Shown here: one piece after another, positions 42,848 through 51,886 of the stretch
Layout: each line of letters begins with the position of its first letter
Numbering within the stretch: the stretch's first letter is position 1
Made by a program: the position numbers and the translations under genes
Assembly (NCBI RefSeq): GCF_001719615.1
Contig: NZ_MDVX01000008.1
Location: 124,001-188,000, forward strand
Reading direction: 5' to 3'
DNA from: Neptunicoccus sediminis
Lineage (GTDB): Bacteria; Pseudomonadota; Alphaproteobacteria; Rhodobacterales; Rhodobacteraceae
Length of the DNA stretch: 64,000 nt
Notes under the pieces: generated by a model
Seen by the model: only the letters and a program-made list of their open reading frames with translations
What the model was told of the DNA's origin: nothing
The model's database searches: none

Positions 42848-44422
42848 TTAGTCTGCAAACAAATACGGGGTATGCGCGATTTCGCGCGCTTTGTCTTCGG
42901 TGATATCCATGAAAGTGGATATTTGCATGATGTTGTCTTCCGGTTCGTTCCGGTCCGAAATACTGTAAAAGTGGGGATAGTTCCGGTCCCGTATCGCATT
43001 GCTTTCATAGGAAAAGTCCATGCGAATGGTGGGGATAATCCGCTTTAGAGTGTCTTCGGAACTGCTGTGGGCGGCAAGACCGGTGCGAATGGCGTGACCG
43101 CGCAGGTATTCATCGTCAAAGCTACAGGCGATTTCCAGCACCCGTGTGGTGCAGCGGTCGGAATAGAAATCGTCGAGCAAGGCAATATTGGCCGGATCGG
43201 CACAGATCATCAGCCTGTTGGTCGCGGCTTGCTCGAACAACAGCCGCATCACGGCGCGGCGGTGGCGGGCGCGTTTGTCCAGTGTCTTTTCAATACCGCC
43301 AAGATCCGGCAGGGCGGTGTCCTGCTCGTCGAACAAATAGGCAAAACCGCGCACACCGGCCACTTGCTCGGCTGATTCCAGCAGCCGTTTGGCCACGTGC
43401 CACTTCTTACAAACCAGCACCAGCAGTTCCCGCTCCCGTCCGATGGTGCTTTCCCGCTCCCAGAAACGGGTGGCAAAGCGGCGCCCTTCCCGCCCCCTCG
43501 TGGTCAGAAACTTGTAAAGCGTGCGCCCTTCATCCGTGATGTTCAGTTCTACATCCCCACCCGCATAAAGCTGGCCGAGCTTTTCCTTCAGGTCCAGCGC
43601 ATCCGGAGAGATCTTGCGCGCAAACAGCGAATCCTGCGACAGCAGGAAATCATACTGGTCGTTAAAGAACGTCACCGGCATGCCGTAATCCGAGAACATC
43701 AGGAAGGTCAGCGTGCGGTTGACCACTTCTTGTTTCGGAACCAGATGCAGCACGGCAGTCTGAAAAAAGGTTTCATCGGGAATCCACGTGGTTTTGAAAA
43801 AACGCACAACATCCGCCCGTTCGTTCACGAAGCGCAAGACAGCCTCTACCGTGCGGCGGCGCAGGCACCACCATTGCGACCCGATCTTGATCTCGATCCC
43901 TTTGGGCACATCGCGCTTCAGCCCCAAAGTCTTTTGCAGACGATAGGAATTGTAAAACAGCGCCTTGCTTTTGCGTTCGTTGAAAAAGTGGCGATAGTGC
44001 AGCCGGTCTTCTTTCATACCGGTCTTGATCCAGTCACTTTCAAAGAAGTCGTTACACTCGATAAAATCCACATCGTGTTCGTCAAGAAACCTGTGGGCAT
44101 AACTGGCGGGTTTGATCGCCATACAATCCCCCGACACCATGTAAAAATGGGTGGCATCGGGAAAAGCGGCGTCTGCTGCGATCATTGCATTCAGCGAGCC
44201 TTGCACAAGGGACCATTCCCCCCAGCCGCATTTCACCCGTTTGGCAAAGGTCACATTCGGATTGTCGCCCAGCGCATCGGTGATTTCCTTGAAATCCGCA
44301 GCACTGGCGCTGGCGTCGAAATGGATCGCAATACAATCCCCCGCAGAGGTCAGCCCTTCGGCCTGCCGGATAATCGCTTCGGGGTCTTTATGGCATAGAA
44401 GAATATAGGCAATTTTTGCCAT
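42848..44422 (-). CDS. Core-2/I-branching-type beta-1,6-N-acetylglucosaminyltransferase-like protein
   Basis: 524 residues from the second ATG at 44422 (MAKIAYILLCHKDPEAI); an ATG three codons upstream is also possible. The N-terminal 290 residues carry the GT14 core: YILLCHKDP, FAKRVKCGWGEWSLVQG, THFYMVSGDCMAIKP, IKIGSQWWCLRRRTVEA, TWIPDETFFQTAV. A C-terminal extension of about 230 residues (HVAKRLLESAEQVAGV, LLFEQAATNRLMICAD) is a Rhodobacterales-specific domain (I recall DUF5927/5928-type labels, not verified) that looks nucleotide-kinase-like. Neighbouring sulfotransferases suggest a sulfated surface polysaccharide. Confidence 0.88.
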   Translation of the reverse strand: MAKIAYILLCHKDPEAIIRQAEGLTSAGDCIAIHFDASASAADFKEITDALGDNPNVTFAKRVKCGWGEWSLVQGSLNAMIAADAAFPDATHFYMVSGDCMAIKPASYAHRFLDEHDVDFIECNDFFESDWIKTGMKEDRLHYRHFFNERKSKALFYNSYRLQKTLGLKRDVPKGIEIKIGSQWWCLRRRTVEAVLRFVNERADVVRFFKTTWIPDETFFQTAVLHLVPKQEVVNRTLTFLMFSDYGMPVTFFNDQYDFLLSQDSLFARKISPDALDLKEKLGQLYAGGDVELNITDEGRTLYKFLTTRGREGRRFATRFWERESTIGRERELLVLVCKKWHVAKRLLESAEQVAGVRGFAYLFDEQDTALPDLGGIEKTLDKRARHRRAVMRLLFEQAATNRLMICADPANIALLDDFYSDRCTTRVLEIACSFDDEYLRGHAIRTGLAAHSSSEDTLKRIIPTIRMDFSYESNAIRDRNYPHFYSISDRNEPEDNIMQISTFMDITEDKAREIAHTPYLFAD

Positions 44423-44592
44423 CAGATACATCGCCTGTTTGTTGTCGTGCTACCTCACCCGTTGGTTTATCTGCAAAAATCGCCTCAATAAACACTTTTT
44501 CTTGGCAATCTTCCGCCCAAAAGGTAGATCAGACACAACCAACAAACCGTAAAGGCAGGTGCCAAAGGCGCCACAACAGGAGTAGTATTGAT

Positions 44593-45396
44593 ATGGGCTT
44601 CCCAGGAACCTGGATGACCGAAAGCGAAAGCTTGGTCTATCGCGTGATTCCGAAATGTGCGTGTTCGACTATTGGTCAGATCATGTATTACTCCGACCAC
44701 GGGCATTACTTTGACGGCGACATTCACGACAGCACCCAAGGGCTGCATAAATGGAGTCAGGACTATTCCCAAAAGCCGATTACCGATCGGGTAAAGGCGC
44801 AGGACACCTATACCTTTACCTGTGTACGCAATCCGTATACCCGGATTCTGTCGGCCTTTTTCGACAAAATCTGCGGCATCCAGCGCAATGGCAAACGCTA
44901 TCGCGGCAATCTGGTGCCCAATATCATCCGCAAATACGGGGTCGAGGTTGAGGGCGATTTCGACCAGATTCAATCCTTTCGCCGGTTCCTTCTGTTCGCG
45001 CGGGACACCATCAAATACCGCCGCCCGATGGATCCCGACATCCACTGGTCCGCTGTGTCCGGCCATGCCTCCACGCTGATTGTGAACGGCGGGCGCTATG
45101 ACAAGGTGATCACCACCGAAAATTTCAAAGAGGGTATGAAAGAGGTCATGAAAAACGTCGAGGTGAAGCATCCTCTCGACATCGACACCATGCCCCGTTT
45201 CAACGAAAGCGAAGGCCACGGGCCCAAGCGCGCCCATCCGGTGGAAGATTATTTCGACGACCTGTCCATGCATCTGGTCTATGAAATTTACAAACGGGAT
45301 TTCGTGCTGTTCAAATATGACGCCACCGACCCCAGCCGCAAGGAACCCTTGTCCGAACCGGATATGGACGAAATCCACGCCAAACTGGGGGAATGA
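44593..45396 (+). CDS. Sulfotransferase family protein 1
   Basis: 267 residues from the ATG 44593 (MGFPGTWMTESESLVYRVIP), with AGGAG 10 nt upstream; a longer frame overlapping the glycosyltransferase is discarded. PAPS-binding loop VYRVIPKCACSTIGQIMYY with the unusual CACS in place of the common TGGT, and the 3'-phosphate site CVRNPYTRILSAFFDKI. Likely transfers sulfate from PAPS to a carbohydrate. It lies between the divergent glycosyltransferase and the convergent second sulfotransferase. Confidence 0.88.
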   Translation: MGFPGTWMTESESLVYRVIPKCACSTIGQIMYYSDHGHYFDGDIHDSTQGLHKWSQDYSQKPITDRVKAQDTYTFTCVRNPYTRILSAFFDKICGIQRNGKRYRGNLVPNIIRKYGVEVEGDFDQIQSFRRFLLFARDTIKYRRPMDPDIHWSAVSGHASTLIVNGGRYDKVITTENFKEGMKEVMKNVEVKHPLDIDTMPRFNESEGHGPKRAHPVEDYFDDLSMHLVYEIYKRDFVLFKYDATDPSRKEPLSEPDMDEIHAKLGE

Positions 45397-45406
45397 CGCG
45401 GATCGC

Positions 45407-46057
45407 CTACCCTTCAAACTGGTAGGCGAAACGCGCGATGTCGGCGGCAAATATATCCGCCACCAGCGCTTGATCAGCGGCGGAGTAATATTGCTGATAC
45501 GGCCCGCGATCTGACCGGTTTTCATGGGGCGGCTGGGGCAATCTGACACCGACCCCCGCCTCCAGCCGCGCTATATCCTCGGCCAGATTTTCAAGCCGCA
45601 GGAACAGGTTGCAGCGTTCCACCCCGTCGCGGTCACTGACATACCGCGCTGCCCCGTCAATGGACAGGGACGCGCGGGTTGTGCGATCATTCAGGAACGT
45701 CGAAAAACCCACGCCCTTGGCCAGCGTCACCGCAGGGTGGTCGAAATCCTGCCCCCGCAGCCAGTGGTAATAGCTGACCATCCGGTCCCAGGGATTGCGC
45801 ACCAGTGTGAACACGAAGTAACGCTCCAATTGGTCCTGATCCACCAGACCGTAAACATCCGCCAGCTTGGAATGTTTCCACAGCCGTCCGCTGGTCTTTA
45901 CATCCTTCAACCTTCTGCGCCGTTGTTGTGCTTTGGGCGTATCCCCGATCAGGATGTCATCCTTCATCGCCTTCTGCTCCAGCGCAAGCGCAAGGGAGGT
46001 GCCCCCCGTTTTCGGGATATGCACAAAGATAAACTGGCGACCGTGGGAAATTATCAT
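45407..46057 (-). CDS. Sulfotransferase family protein 2
   Basis: 216 residues. PAPS-binding loop FIFVHIPKTGGTSLALAL and 3'-phosphate motif TLVRNPWDRMVSYYHWLR, both canonical. Conserved C-terminal YYSAADQALVADIFAADIAR closes the fold. Only 10 nt separate its stop from that of the convergent sulfotransferase at 44593. The two proteins are distant paralogues and may act at different positions of the same glycan. Confidence 0.92.
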   Translation of the reverse strand: MIISHGRQFIFVHIPKTGGTSLALALEQKAMKDDILIGDTPKAQQRRRRLKDVKTSGRLWKHSKLADVYGLVDQDQLERYFVFTLVRNPWDRMVSYYHWLRGQDFDHPAVTLAKGVGFSTFLNDRTTRASLSIDGAARYVSDRDGVERCNLFLRLENLAEDIARLEAGVGVRLPQPPHENRSDRGPYQQYYSAADQALVADIFAADIARFAYQFEG

Positions 46058-46217
46058 AACGGCACGTTAGCGATCCCGCTGCCAACCGCAAGGCAATCGC
46101 GAAGGCTTGTCCCCCTTTGTGACCTGCTCCGCCAAAGCGCCGCGAAAATTTTATTGAAAAACAGGCAGCCGCGGGGCATCGTTGCTTTCGCACTTCGACG
46201 CTTTGGGAGGAACACAT

Positions 46218-47849
46218 ATGGCGCAGATGGCAGATGAAACCGGACTGGACAAAAATCCGGCCAACTTCGTGCCCCTTACCCCGCTCAGCCATCTGGCACG
46301 GGCGCGTGATGTGTTTCCCGACCGCACCGCCACTGTCTATCACGACCGCCGCCACAGCTACCGCGAATTTCACGAACGCTGCACGCGGCTCGGCGCGGCA
46401 CTGGCCGCAAAAGGCATCAAACCCGGCGAGGTGGTCTCGACGCTCTGCCCTAACATCCCCGCCATTGCCGAGGCCCATTTCGGCGTGCCCCTGTGCGGTG
46501 GCGTTTTGAACACCATCAACACGCGGCTTGATGCGGATACGGTCGCCTATATCTTTGGCCATGCGGAAACCAAAATCGTTCTGGCGGACAGCCAGTTCCT
46601 GCCCCTTGCACTGGACGCCATTGCCCTGATGGACGGCACCCCGCCCGAGGTGATCGAAGTGGCCGACCCCAAGGCAGGCTTTCCTGCCAGTGGCTCCCAT
46701 ATCGAATATGAGGATTTCATCGCCACAGGCGATCCGGACTTCAAATGGCATTTGCCGGACGATGAATGGGACGCGATTTCGCTCAACTACACCTCGGGCA
46801 CCACAGGACGGCCAAAGGGCGTCGTCTGTCATCATCGGGGCGCCTATCTGATGACAATGGGCACTGCGCTTAGCTGGGAAATCGGGCTGTATCCGAAATA
46901 TCTGACCATTGTGCCGCTGTTTCACTGCAACGGCTGGAACCACACGTGGATGATGCCATCGCTTGGCGGGCAGATCACCTTTTGCCGTGATATGACCGCC
47001 AAGGCGATTTTCGCAGCGATTGCAGCAGAAAAGATCACCCATTTCGGCGGCGCGCCGATCGTTCTGAACACCCTGATCAACGCCAAGCCTGAGGATCGCG
47101 CCGCCTTTGATCACACGGTTAACGTCATCACCGCCGGTGCGCCGCCCTCCCCCGCGACGATCAAAGGGGCCGAGGCACTGGGCTTTCGGGTAATGCAGGT
47201 CTACGGGCTGACGGAAACCTATGGCCATGTCACCGAATGTGTTGAACCGGACGACTGGGCCGCCCTGCCCGCCGAAGAACGCTATGCAAAAATGGCCCGT
47301 GTCGGGGTGCAATACCCGATGATGGAAGACATCGACGTTGTCGATCAGGACACCCGCCAGCCAGTGCCGCGGGACGGCAAAACCATCGGGGAAATCGTCA
47401 TTCGCGGCAATGCGGTGATGAAGGGCTATTACAAGAACCCCAAAGCCACGGCAGAAGCCTTTGACGGCGGCGCTTTTCGCTCCGGTGACATCGCTGTACG
47501 CCATCCGGACGGCTATATCCAGATCACCGACCGGATGAAGGACATCATCATTTCAGGTGGAGAGAATATTTCCTCGGTCGAAGTGGAAAACACGCTGATG
47601 TCCCACCCTGCGGTGTCGCTTTGTGCGGTGGTGGCCAGACCGGATGAGCAATGGGGCGAAACCCCTTGCGCCTTTATCGAGCTGAAAGAGGATGCCACCG
47701 CCCCAACCCCCGAAGAGATCATCGCCCACACCCGTGCCCATCTGGCCGGATTCAAATGCCCCAAGACGGTGATCTATCAGGAACTGCCCAAGACCAGCAC
47801 CGGCAAAATCCAGAAATTCGAGCTGCGCAAAATCGCCAAGACGCTCTAG
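46218..47849 (+). CDS. Acyl-CoA synthetase (AMP-forming)
   Basis: Activates a carboxylic acid with ATP and CoA. 543 residues from ATG 46218 with GGGAGG 7 nt upstream. ANL-superfamily motifs are complete: P-loop LNYTSGTTGRPKGVVCHH, YGLTETYGHVTECV, FRSGDIAVRHPDGYIQ, DRMKDIIISGGENISSVE, and the C-terminal catalytic lysine in LPKTSTGKIQKFELRK. Medium/long-chain fatty-acid or related acid is the likely substrate. DmdB-like specificity (methylmercaptopropionate) is possible in this group but not shown. Convergent with the SulP gene, 25 nt apart. Confidence 0.92.
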   Translation: MAQMADETGLDKNPANFVPLTPLSHLARARDVFPDRTATVYHDRRHSYREFHERCTRLGAALAAKGIKPGEVVSTLCPNIPAIAEAHFGVPLCGGVLNTINTRLDADTVAYIFGHAETKIVLADSQFLPLALDAIALMDGTPPEVIEVADPKAGFPASGSHIEYEDFIATGDPDFKWHLPDDEWDAISLNYTSGTTGRPKGVVCHHRGAYLMTMGTALSWEIGLYPKYLTIVPLFHCNGWNHTWMMPSLGGQITFCRDMTAKAIFAAIAAEKITHFGGAPIVLNTLINAKPEDRAAFDHTVNVITAGAPPSPATIKGAEALGFRVMQVYGLTETYGHVTECVEPDDWAALPAEERYAKMARVGVQYPMMEDIDVVDQDTRQPVPRDGKTIGEIVIRGNAVMKGYYKNPKATAEAFDGGAFRSGDIAVRHPDGYIQITDRMKDIIISGGENISSVEVENTLMSHPAVSLCAVVARPDEQWGETPCAFIELKEDATAPTPEEIIAHTRAHLAGFKCPKTVIYQELPKTSTGKIQKFELRKIAKTL

Positions 47850-47874
47850 CCGCAACCAACCCCATGCGCAGGGA

Positions 47875-49626
47875 TCAGTCGTCCCTGCGCATCACGTTGT
47901 CACATTCCCAGAAGACATCGCGCAAACATCCTTCGCAGATGTTGCGACTAAGGTCGTTCATCGCCGCGCTGACCGCGTCGCTCTTGTTGGAGTGGAGGTT
48001 TTCCTCCCCCAGCTCGTCAATCACGTGAAAGCGGTAAAGGCTGTCCACCAGCGGCGGAAACAGGGCGACAATGCGGAAAGACCCGCCTTCGGCCTTGGCG
48101 TCCCGTATCGCCTGAATCAGAAAATCCGCCCCTGCCAGATCGGTCTTTCCGACCCCCTTCATATACAGGATCTTGTGAATCTGGCGCGGATCACGGGCGC
48201 AGTTTTTCTTATAGGCTTTGGCCACGTTCTCGACGCTGCCAAAATACAGCGGACCATCCAGCCGGAAGATCATAAGCTGCGGGCATTCGGTCACGCCCTG
48301 ATGCTCTACATTGCGGAACTTGCGGGTGCCATCGGGTTGCAGCACCGGCGCTGTCACCGGCAGTTCGGGATGGGAGCTTTCGTAGATGAACACACACAGC
48401 GAGGCGATGACCCCTACATAAATCGCGAAATCCAGTTCGATGAACAGACCGGCGGCCAGTGTCAGCACCAGAATGACGGTCTCGGGACGGCTGCTAGTGA
48501 TAATGTGGCGCAGTTCGGAAAACTCGATCAACCGATAGGCCACCAGCAGGATCAGCCCCGCCATTGCAGGTTTCGGGATATAGGCGACCCAAGGGGCGAT
48601 GAAGATCAGGATCAACAACAAAAAGCCGCTGGCAAAGATGCCGGACAAGGGCGTCACGGCGCCTGCGGTAGCATTCACGCCGCTGCGGGTGAAGGAACCG
48701 GATCCCGCATAGCACTGGAAAAAGCCGCCAACCACATTGGACAGGCCCTGCCCGATCATTTCCTGACTGGTATCAAAGGTCTCCCGCCGCCGCACCGCAA
48801 AGGCGCGACCGATCGAAATCGCCTCCAACGCGCCGACAAGGGCAATCGCAGCCGCACCGGGGGCCAGTTGCACCACGTCCCGCACACTGGGTGTAGGCGG
48901 GGCCAGTTGTGGCATCATGCTGGGCAGGGCACCGACCATTTCTACCCCGTGATTGACCGCATCAATCCCGTAGGCCAGCGCGGACCCTGCCAGCAGCGCA
49001 ATCAGGAACCCCGGCAGTTTGGGCGTGAACTTCTGCATCAAGACAGCCAGCGCAAGCGTGGTGCCTGCAATCAACAGCGCATAAAGGTTAACATCCCCCC
49101 AATGCTCCGCCAGCCGCATCAGTCGCTCTGCGATATTGCCGCCCCGCTCTACCACAATCCCCGTCACGCCCGCCAACTGGCTGACCGCGATCAACAACGC
49201 CGCCGCCATAGTAAAGGCCGTCATGACCGAGTGGGACACAAATGAGACCAGCCCCCCGAGCCGCGCAAATCCCCCAGCGATCTGGAACAGCCCCACAAGG
49301 ATCGTCAACGTGAGAGCCATCTCGATATACTGCATGGTTCCGGGGGCTGCGAAATCTGACAGGGTGGTAAACAAAACCGCCGAAATCGCCGTTGTCGGCC
49401 CCGAGATCATGATCATCGAAGAGCCGAACAAAGCCGCCACAATCGCCGTGATAATCGCCGTAAACAGCCCGTATTGCGGTGGAAGCCCGGCAATCGTTGC
49501 AAAGGCCACGCCTTGGGGCAGCACCAGTGCCGCGTTAATCAGCCCCGCATAGGCATCCGCTGCAACTGTGTTTTTATTGACGCGGGTATACCATTCAAGG
49601 GGCGGAAAATACTCTGAATAACGCAT
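47875..49626 (-). CDS. SulP family anion transporter with STAS domain
   Basis: 583 residues. Twelve or more helices in the N-terminal 400 residues, starting with the SulP signature AGLINAALVLPQGVAFATIA, FGSSMIMISGPTTAISAVLF, and a C-terminal STAS domain (about 440-560, MIFRLDGPLYFGSVENVA). Probably sulfate or bicarbonate uptake, sodium- or proton-coupled; STAS gives regulation. A C-terminal cysteine-containing tail (SRNICEGCLRDVFWECDN) is unusual. It stands alone and is divergent from the next gene; uptake of sulfate would suit the sulfotransferases nearby, but this is only suggestive. Confidence 0.92.
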   Translation of the reverse strand: MRYSEYFPPLEWYTRVNKNTVAADAYAGLINAALVLPQGVAFATIAGLPPQYGLFTAIITAIVAALFGSSMIMISGPTTAISAVLFTTLSDFAAPGTMQYIEMALTLTILVGLFQIAGGFARLGGLVSFVSHSVMTAFTMAAALLIAVSQLAGVTGIVVERGGNIAERLMRLAEHWGDVNLYALLIAGTTLALAVLMQKFTPKLPGFLIALLAGSALAYGIDAVNHGVEMVGALPSMMPQLAPPTPSVRDVVQLAPGAAAIALVGALEAISIGRAFAVRRRETFDTSQEMIGQGLSNVVGGFFQCYAGSGSFTRSGVNATAGAVTPLSGIFASGFLLLILIFIAPWVAYIPKPAMAGLILLVAYRLIEFSELRHIITSSRPETVILVLTLAAGLFIELDFAIYVGVIASLCVFIYESSHPELPVTAPVLQPDGTRKFRNVEHQGVTECPQLMIFRLDGPLYFGSVENVAKAYKKNCARDPRQIHKILYMKGVGKTDLAGADFLIQAIRDAKAEGGSFRIVALFPPLVDSLYRFHVIDELGEENLHSNKSDAVSAAMNDLSRNICEGCLRDVFWECDNVMRRDD

Positions 49627-49917
49627 GACAGCTTCCGGGCATCAGGAACAAAAAGGAAGGGTGTAGGTCAGCCCCTACGCCTCTTGCCCCAGTATTGCAA
49701 TCTTTGGCACCAAGGCAAAGCTTACTGGCCCGCAAATAATCGCCCACTGGCCTGATAAGGGGCGACTCTGCCCGCGCAGGGCGGCGCAAAGGGGATATTT
49801 CGCGTCAAAGCCCTGCTGACAGCTGATTCTGTGCAAGCCCGAGAATTGCCTACACACATGCAACAAGACGGTGTATGATTCTTGAAAAAACAGGCCACAG
49901 GCCGATATAGGCACGCA

Positions 49918-50931
49918 GTGACAGCGCTCAAGAAATATCAACGGCTCGAGGCAATCGGGCTTTGGAGGGAATCCGAAGCGGATCAACGACGCGAGGTGAT
50001 CGTGTCCTTTGGTGCGTCCTCACTGGTGTTGTCTGATGCGAATGGCAAACCGCTGACCCATTGGTCCCTTGCCGCCGTGCGCAGCCTGACAGCGGGCGAT
50101 GGTCCCCGTCTCTACAGTCCGGATCAAAGCGGTTCGGAGACGCTGGAAATCGACGACGAAACAATGAATGGCGCCATCGAAGAGGTGCGCCGCGCCATTC
50201 GCAAGACCGGGCCCCACCCCGGCCGGTTACGCTGGGGGCTTGGCGCGGTATTTCTGGCGCTAAGCCTTGGTATTTTGCTGTTCTGGCTGCCGTCGATCTC
50301 GGCAGATTACGCAACGCGCATCCTTCCGGCGGCCAAAGCCCATCAGATCGGGCAAAAAGTGCTGCTCCAGACTGATGTTCTGACCGGAACAGCCTGTCAG
50401 GACCCTCTGGGACGGGCGGCATTGGAGAAGTTCCAGAACTGGCTGCTGCCCGATGGCGGTGAAATTCATATCGTCGATCTGGGGGCGCGGTTCGCGGCCC
50501 ATCTGCCCGGTGGTAATATCTTGCTGAACCGTGTGCTGATCGAGGAAAACGCCGGTCCCGAAATCGCAGCCGGTTTCGTGCTGCGCGAACGGGCGATTGC
50601 CGCGCAGGATGATCCGATGAAGCGGATGTTCCGCAAAATCGGCACGCGGCGCACCCTGACCTTTATCGCGAACGGGGATCTCCCCGACCAAGCGTTGGCC
50701 GGCTATGCCCGTCAGGAACTGACTGCACCTTTGATGCGGGCAGACACGGAAACCCTGCTGGCCGTCTTTAAGGAGGCGCAGATGACCTCTACGCCCTATG
50801 CCTATGCTCTGGACAACAGCGGAAAAACCACCGCAGAGCTGATTGCCCGCGACCCCTACCCTGAAAACTACCGGCTGGAACTGAACGACGCGGAATGGAT
50901 CGCCCTGCAATCCATCTGCGGCGACGACTAA
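49918..50931 (+). CDS. Membrane protein with an M48-peptidase-like domain lacking HExxH
   Basis: 337 residues from a GTG at 49918 (VTALKKYQRLEAIGLWRESE); a TTG twelve codons upstream is possible, and neither has a strong ribosome site. N-terminal PH-like half (REVIVSFGASSLVLSD), one helix near residues 104-124 (WGLGAVFLALSLGILLFWLP), then an M48-type core: EIHIVDLGARFAAHLPGGNI, LLNRVLIEENAGPEIAAGFV, LRERAIAAQDDPMKRMFR. In M48 enzymes the last stretch carries AHExxH; here it reads LRERAI, so both zinc histidines are gone while the glutamate remains. Likely an inactive relative with a binding role. Confidence 0.75.
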   Translation: MTALKKYQRLEAIGLWRESEADQRREVIVSFGASSLVLSDANGKPLTHWSLAAVRSLTAGDGPRLYSPDQSGSETLEIDDETMNGAIEEVRRAIRKTGPHPGRLRWGLGAVFLALSLGILLFWLPSISADYATRILPAAKAHQIGQKVLLQTDVLTGTACQDPLGRAALEKFQNWLLPDGGEIHIVDLGARFAAHLPGGNILLNRVLIEENAGPEIAAGFVLRERAIAAQDDPMKRMFRKIGTRRTLTFIANGDLPDQALAGYARQELTAPLMRADTETLLAVFKEAQMTSTPYAYALDNSGKTTAELIARDPYPENYRLELNDAEWIALQSICGDD

Positions 50932-51036
50932 GCGCCCCTCAAAGGCAGGCCGCAGTGCGCGTAAGCGCCGGTAACAGCGGCTCGCTGTACGGCAGGGGCG
51001 GTCGGTTTGCATATCTCCGCCCGACCACCGCGCCAA

Positions 51037-51068
51037 CGAAAAAGGCCGCTCCCGAAGGGAACGGCCTT
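51037..51068 (-). terminator. rpsD: Intrinsic terminator of rpsD
   Basis: AAGGCCG-TTCCC-TTCGGGAGCGGCCTT on the minus strand (stem 51042-51048/51062-51068 with an inner TCCC/GGGA stem), followed by TTTTT, 25 nt past the rpsD stop. Confidence 0.85.
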
Positions 51069-51092
51069 GAATTCTGAATGGTGCGGCGAAGA

Positions 51093-51713
51093 TTAGTTCT
51101 TCGCGTAGAATTCCACCACCAGGTTCGGTTCCATCACAACAGGGTAAGGCACATCGGCCAGCCCTGGGGTGCGAACGAACTCGGCGCGCATTTTGCTGGC
51201 GTCTACAGTCAGGTATTCTGCAAAGTCACGCTCGTTGCTGCCCAGTGCTTCCATGACCAGCGCCATTTGCTTGGAACGCTCACGTACTTCGATCACGTCA
51301 CCTTCTTGAACGCGGTAGGACGGGATGTTCACTTTCTTGCCGTTCACTGTCACGTGGCCGTGGTTCACGAACTGACGGGCAGCGAATACGGTTGGAACGA
51401 ATTTCGCACGGTATACAACCGCGTCCAGACGACGCTCCAGCAGACCGATCAAGTTTTCACCTGTGTCGCCTTTTACACGCTCGGCTTCGGAGTAGATGCG
51501 ACGGAATTGCTTTTCTGTCAGATCGCCGTAGTAGCCTTTCAGCTTTTGCTTGGCGCGCAGCTGGATACCGAAATCGGACAGTTTTTGTTTGCGGCGTTGA
51601 CCATGTACACCGGGTCCGTATTCACGACGGTTCACCGGGGATTTAGGACGACCCCAGATGTTTTCGCCCATGCGGCGGTCAATTTTGTATTTGGCAGCTG
51701 TACGTTTTGTCAC
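51093..51713 (-). CDS. rpsD: 30S ribosomal protein S4
   Basis: Primary 16S rRNA-binding protein of the small subunit. 206 residues from GTG 51713 ([20 protein letters not shown]), with AGGAG 8 nt upstream; the longer ATG frame adds about 60 residues foreign to S4. N-terminal region [15 protein letters not shown]4 RNA-binding domain [20 protein letters not shown] then [19 protein letters not shown]. The gene is outside the usual ribosomal-protein operons, the normal alphaproteobacterial arrangement, with its own promoter and terminator. Confidence 0.98.
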   Translation of the reverse strand: MTKRTAAKYKIDRRMGENIWGRPKSPVNRREYGPGVHGQRRKQKLSDFGIQLRAKQKLKGYYGDLTEKQFRRIYSEAERVKGDTGENLIGLLERRLDAVVYRAKFVPTVFAARQFVNHGHVTVNGKKVNIPSYRVQEGDVIEVRERSKQMALVMEALGSNERDFAEYLTVDASKMRAEFVRTPGLADVPYPVVMEPNLVVEFYAKN

Positions 51714-51837
51714 GGCTGTTCTCCTTCTAAGGTTTCGAAGGGCGTTGTCCTTTGGTCTTATCCGGTTTCCCGAAGCCCGACAGGCATCCCCTTGCGGGGG
51801 CCACCAACACCAATGAACCGCTTGCGCGGATGGGCGG

Positions 51838-51865
51838 CTTATAAGCCTTGTGCGGGCGGAGTCAA
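51838..51865 (-). promoter_or_regulatory. rpsD: Sigma-70 promoter of rpsD
   Basis: On the minus strand TTGACT (51865-51860), 16 nt, TATAAG (51843-51838), giving a leader of about 120 nt with a CCCC-GCAA-GGGG hairpin. The leader could host S4 autoregulation, not shown. Confidence 0.6.
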
Positions 51866-51886
51866 CAGCCCCTGCCCGCCAAATTC

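Noticed and set aside
44416-44592. N-terminal extension of sulfotransferase 1 overlapping the glycosyltransferase start
   Set aside because: No ribosome site, Ser/Arg/Gln-rich translation unlike the family; AGGAG precedes the ATG at 44593.
45957-47504. 515-codon open frame antisense to the acyl-CoA synthetase
   Set aside because: Shadow of a gene with all ANL motifs.
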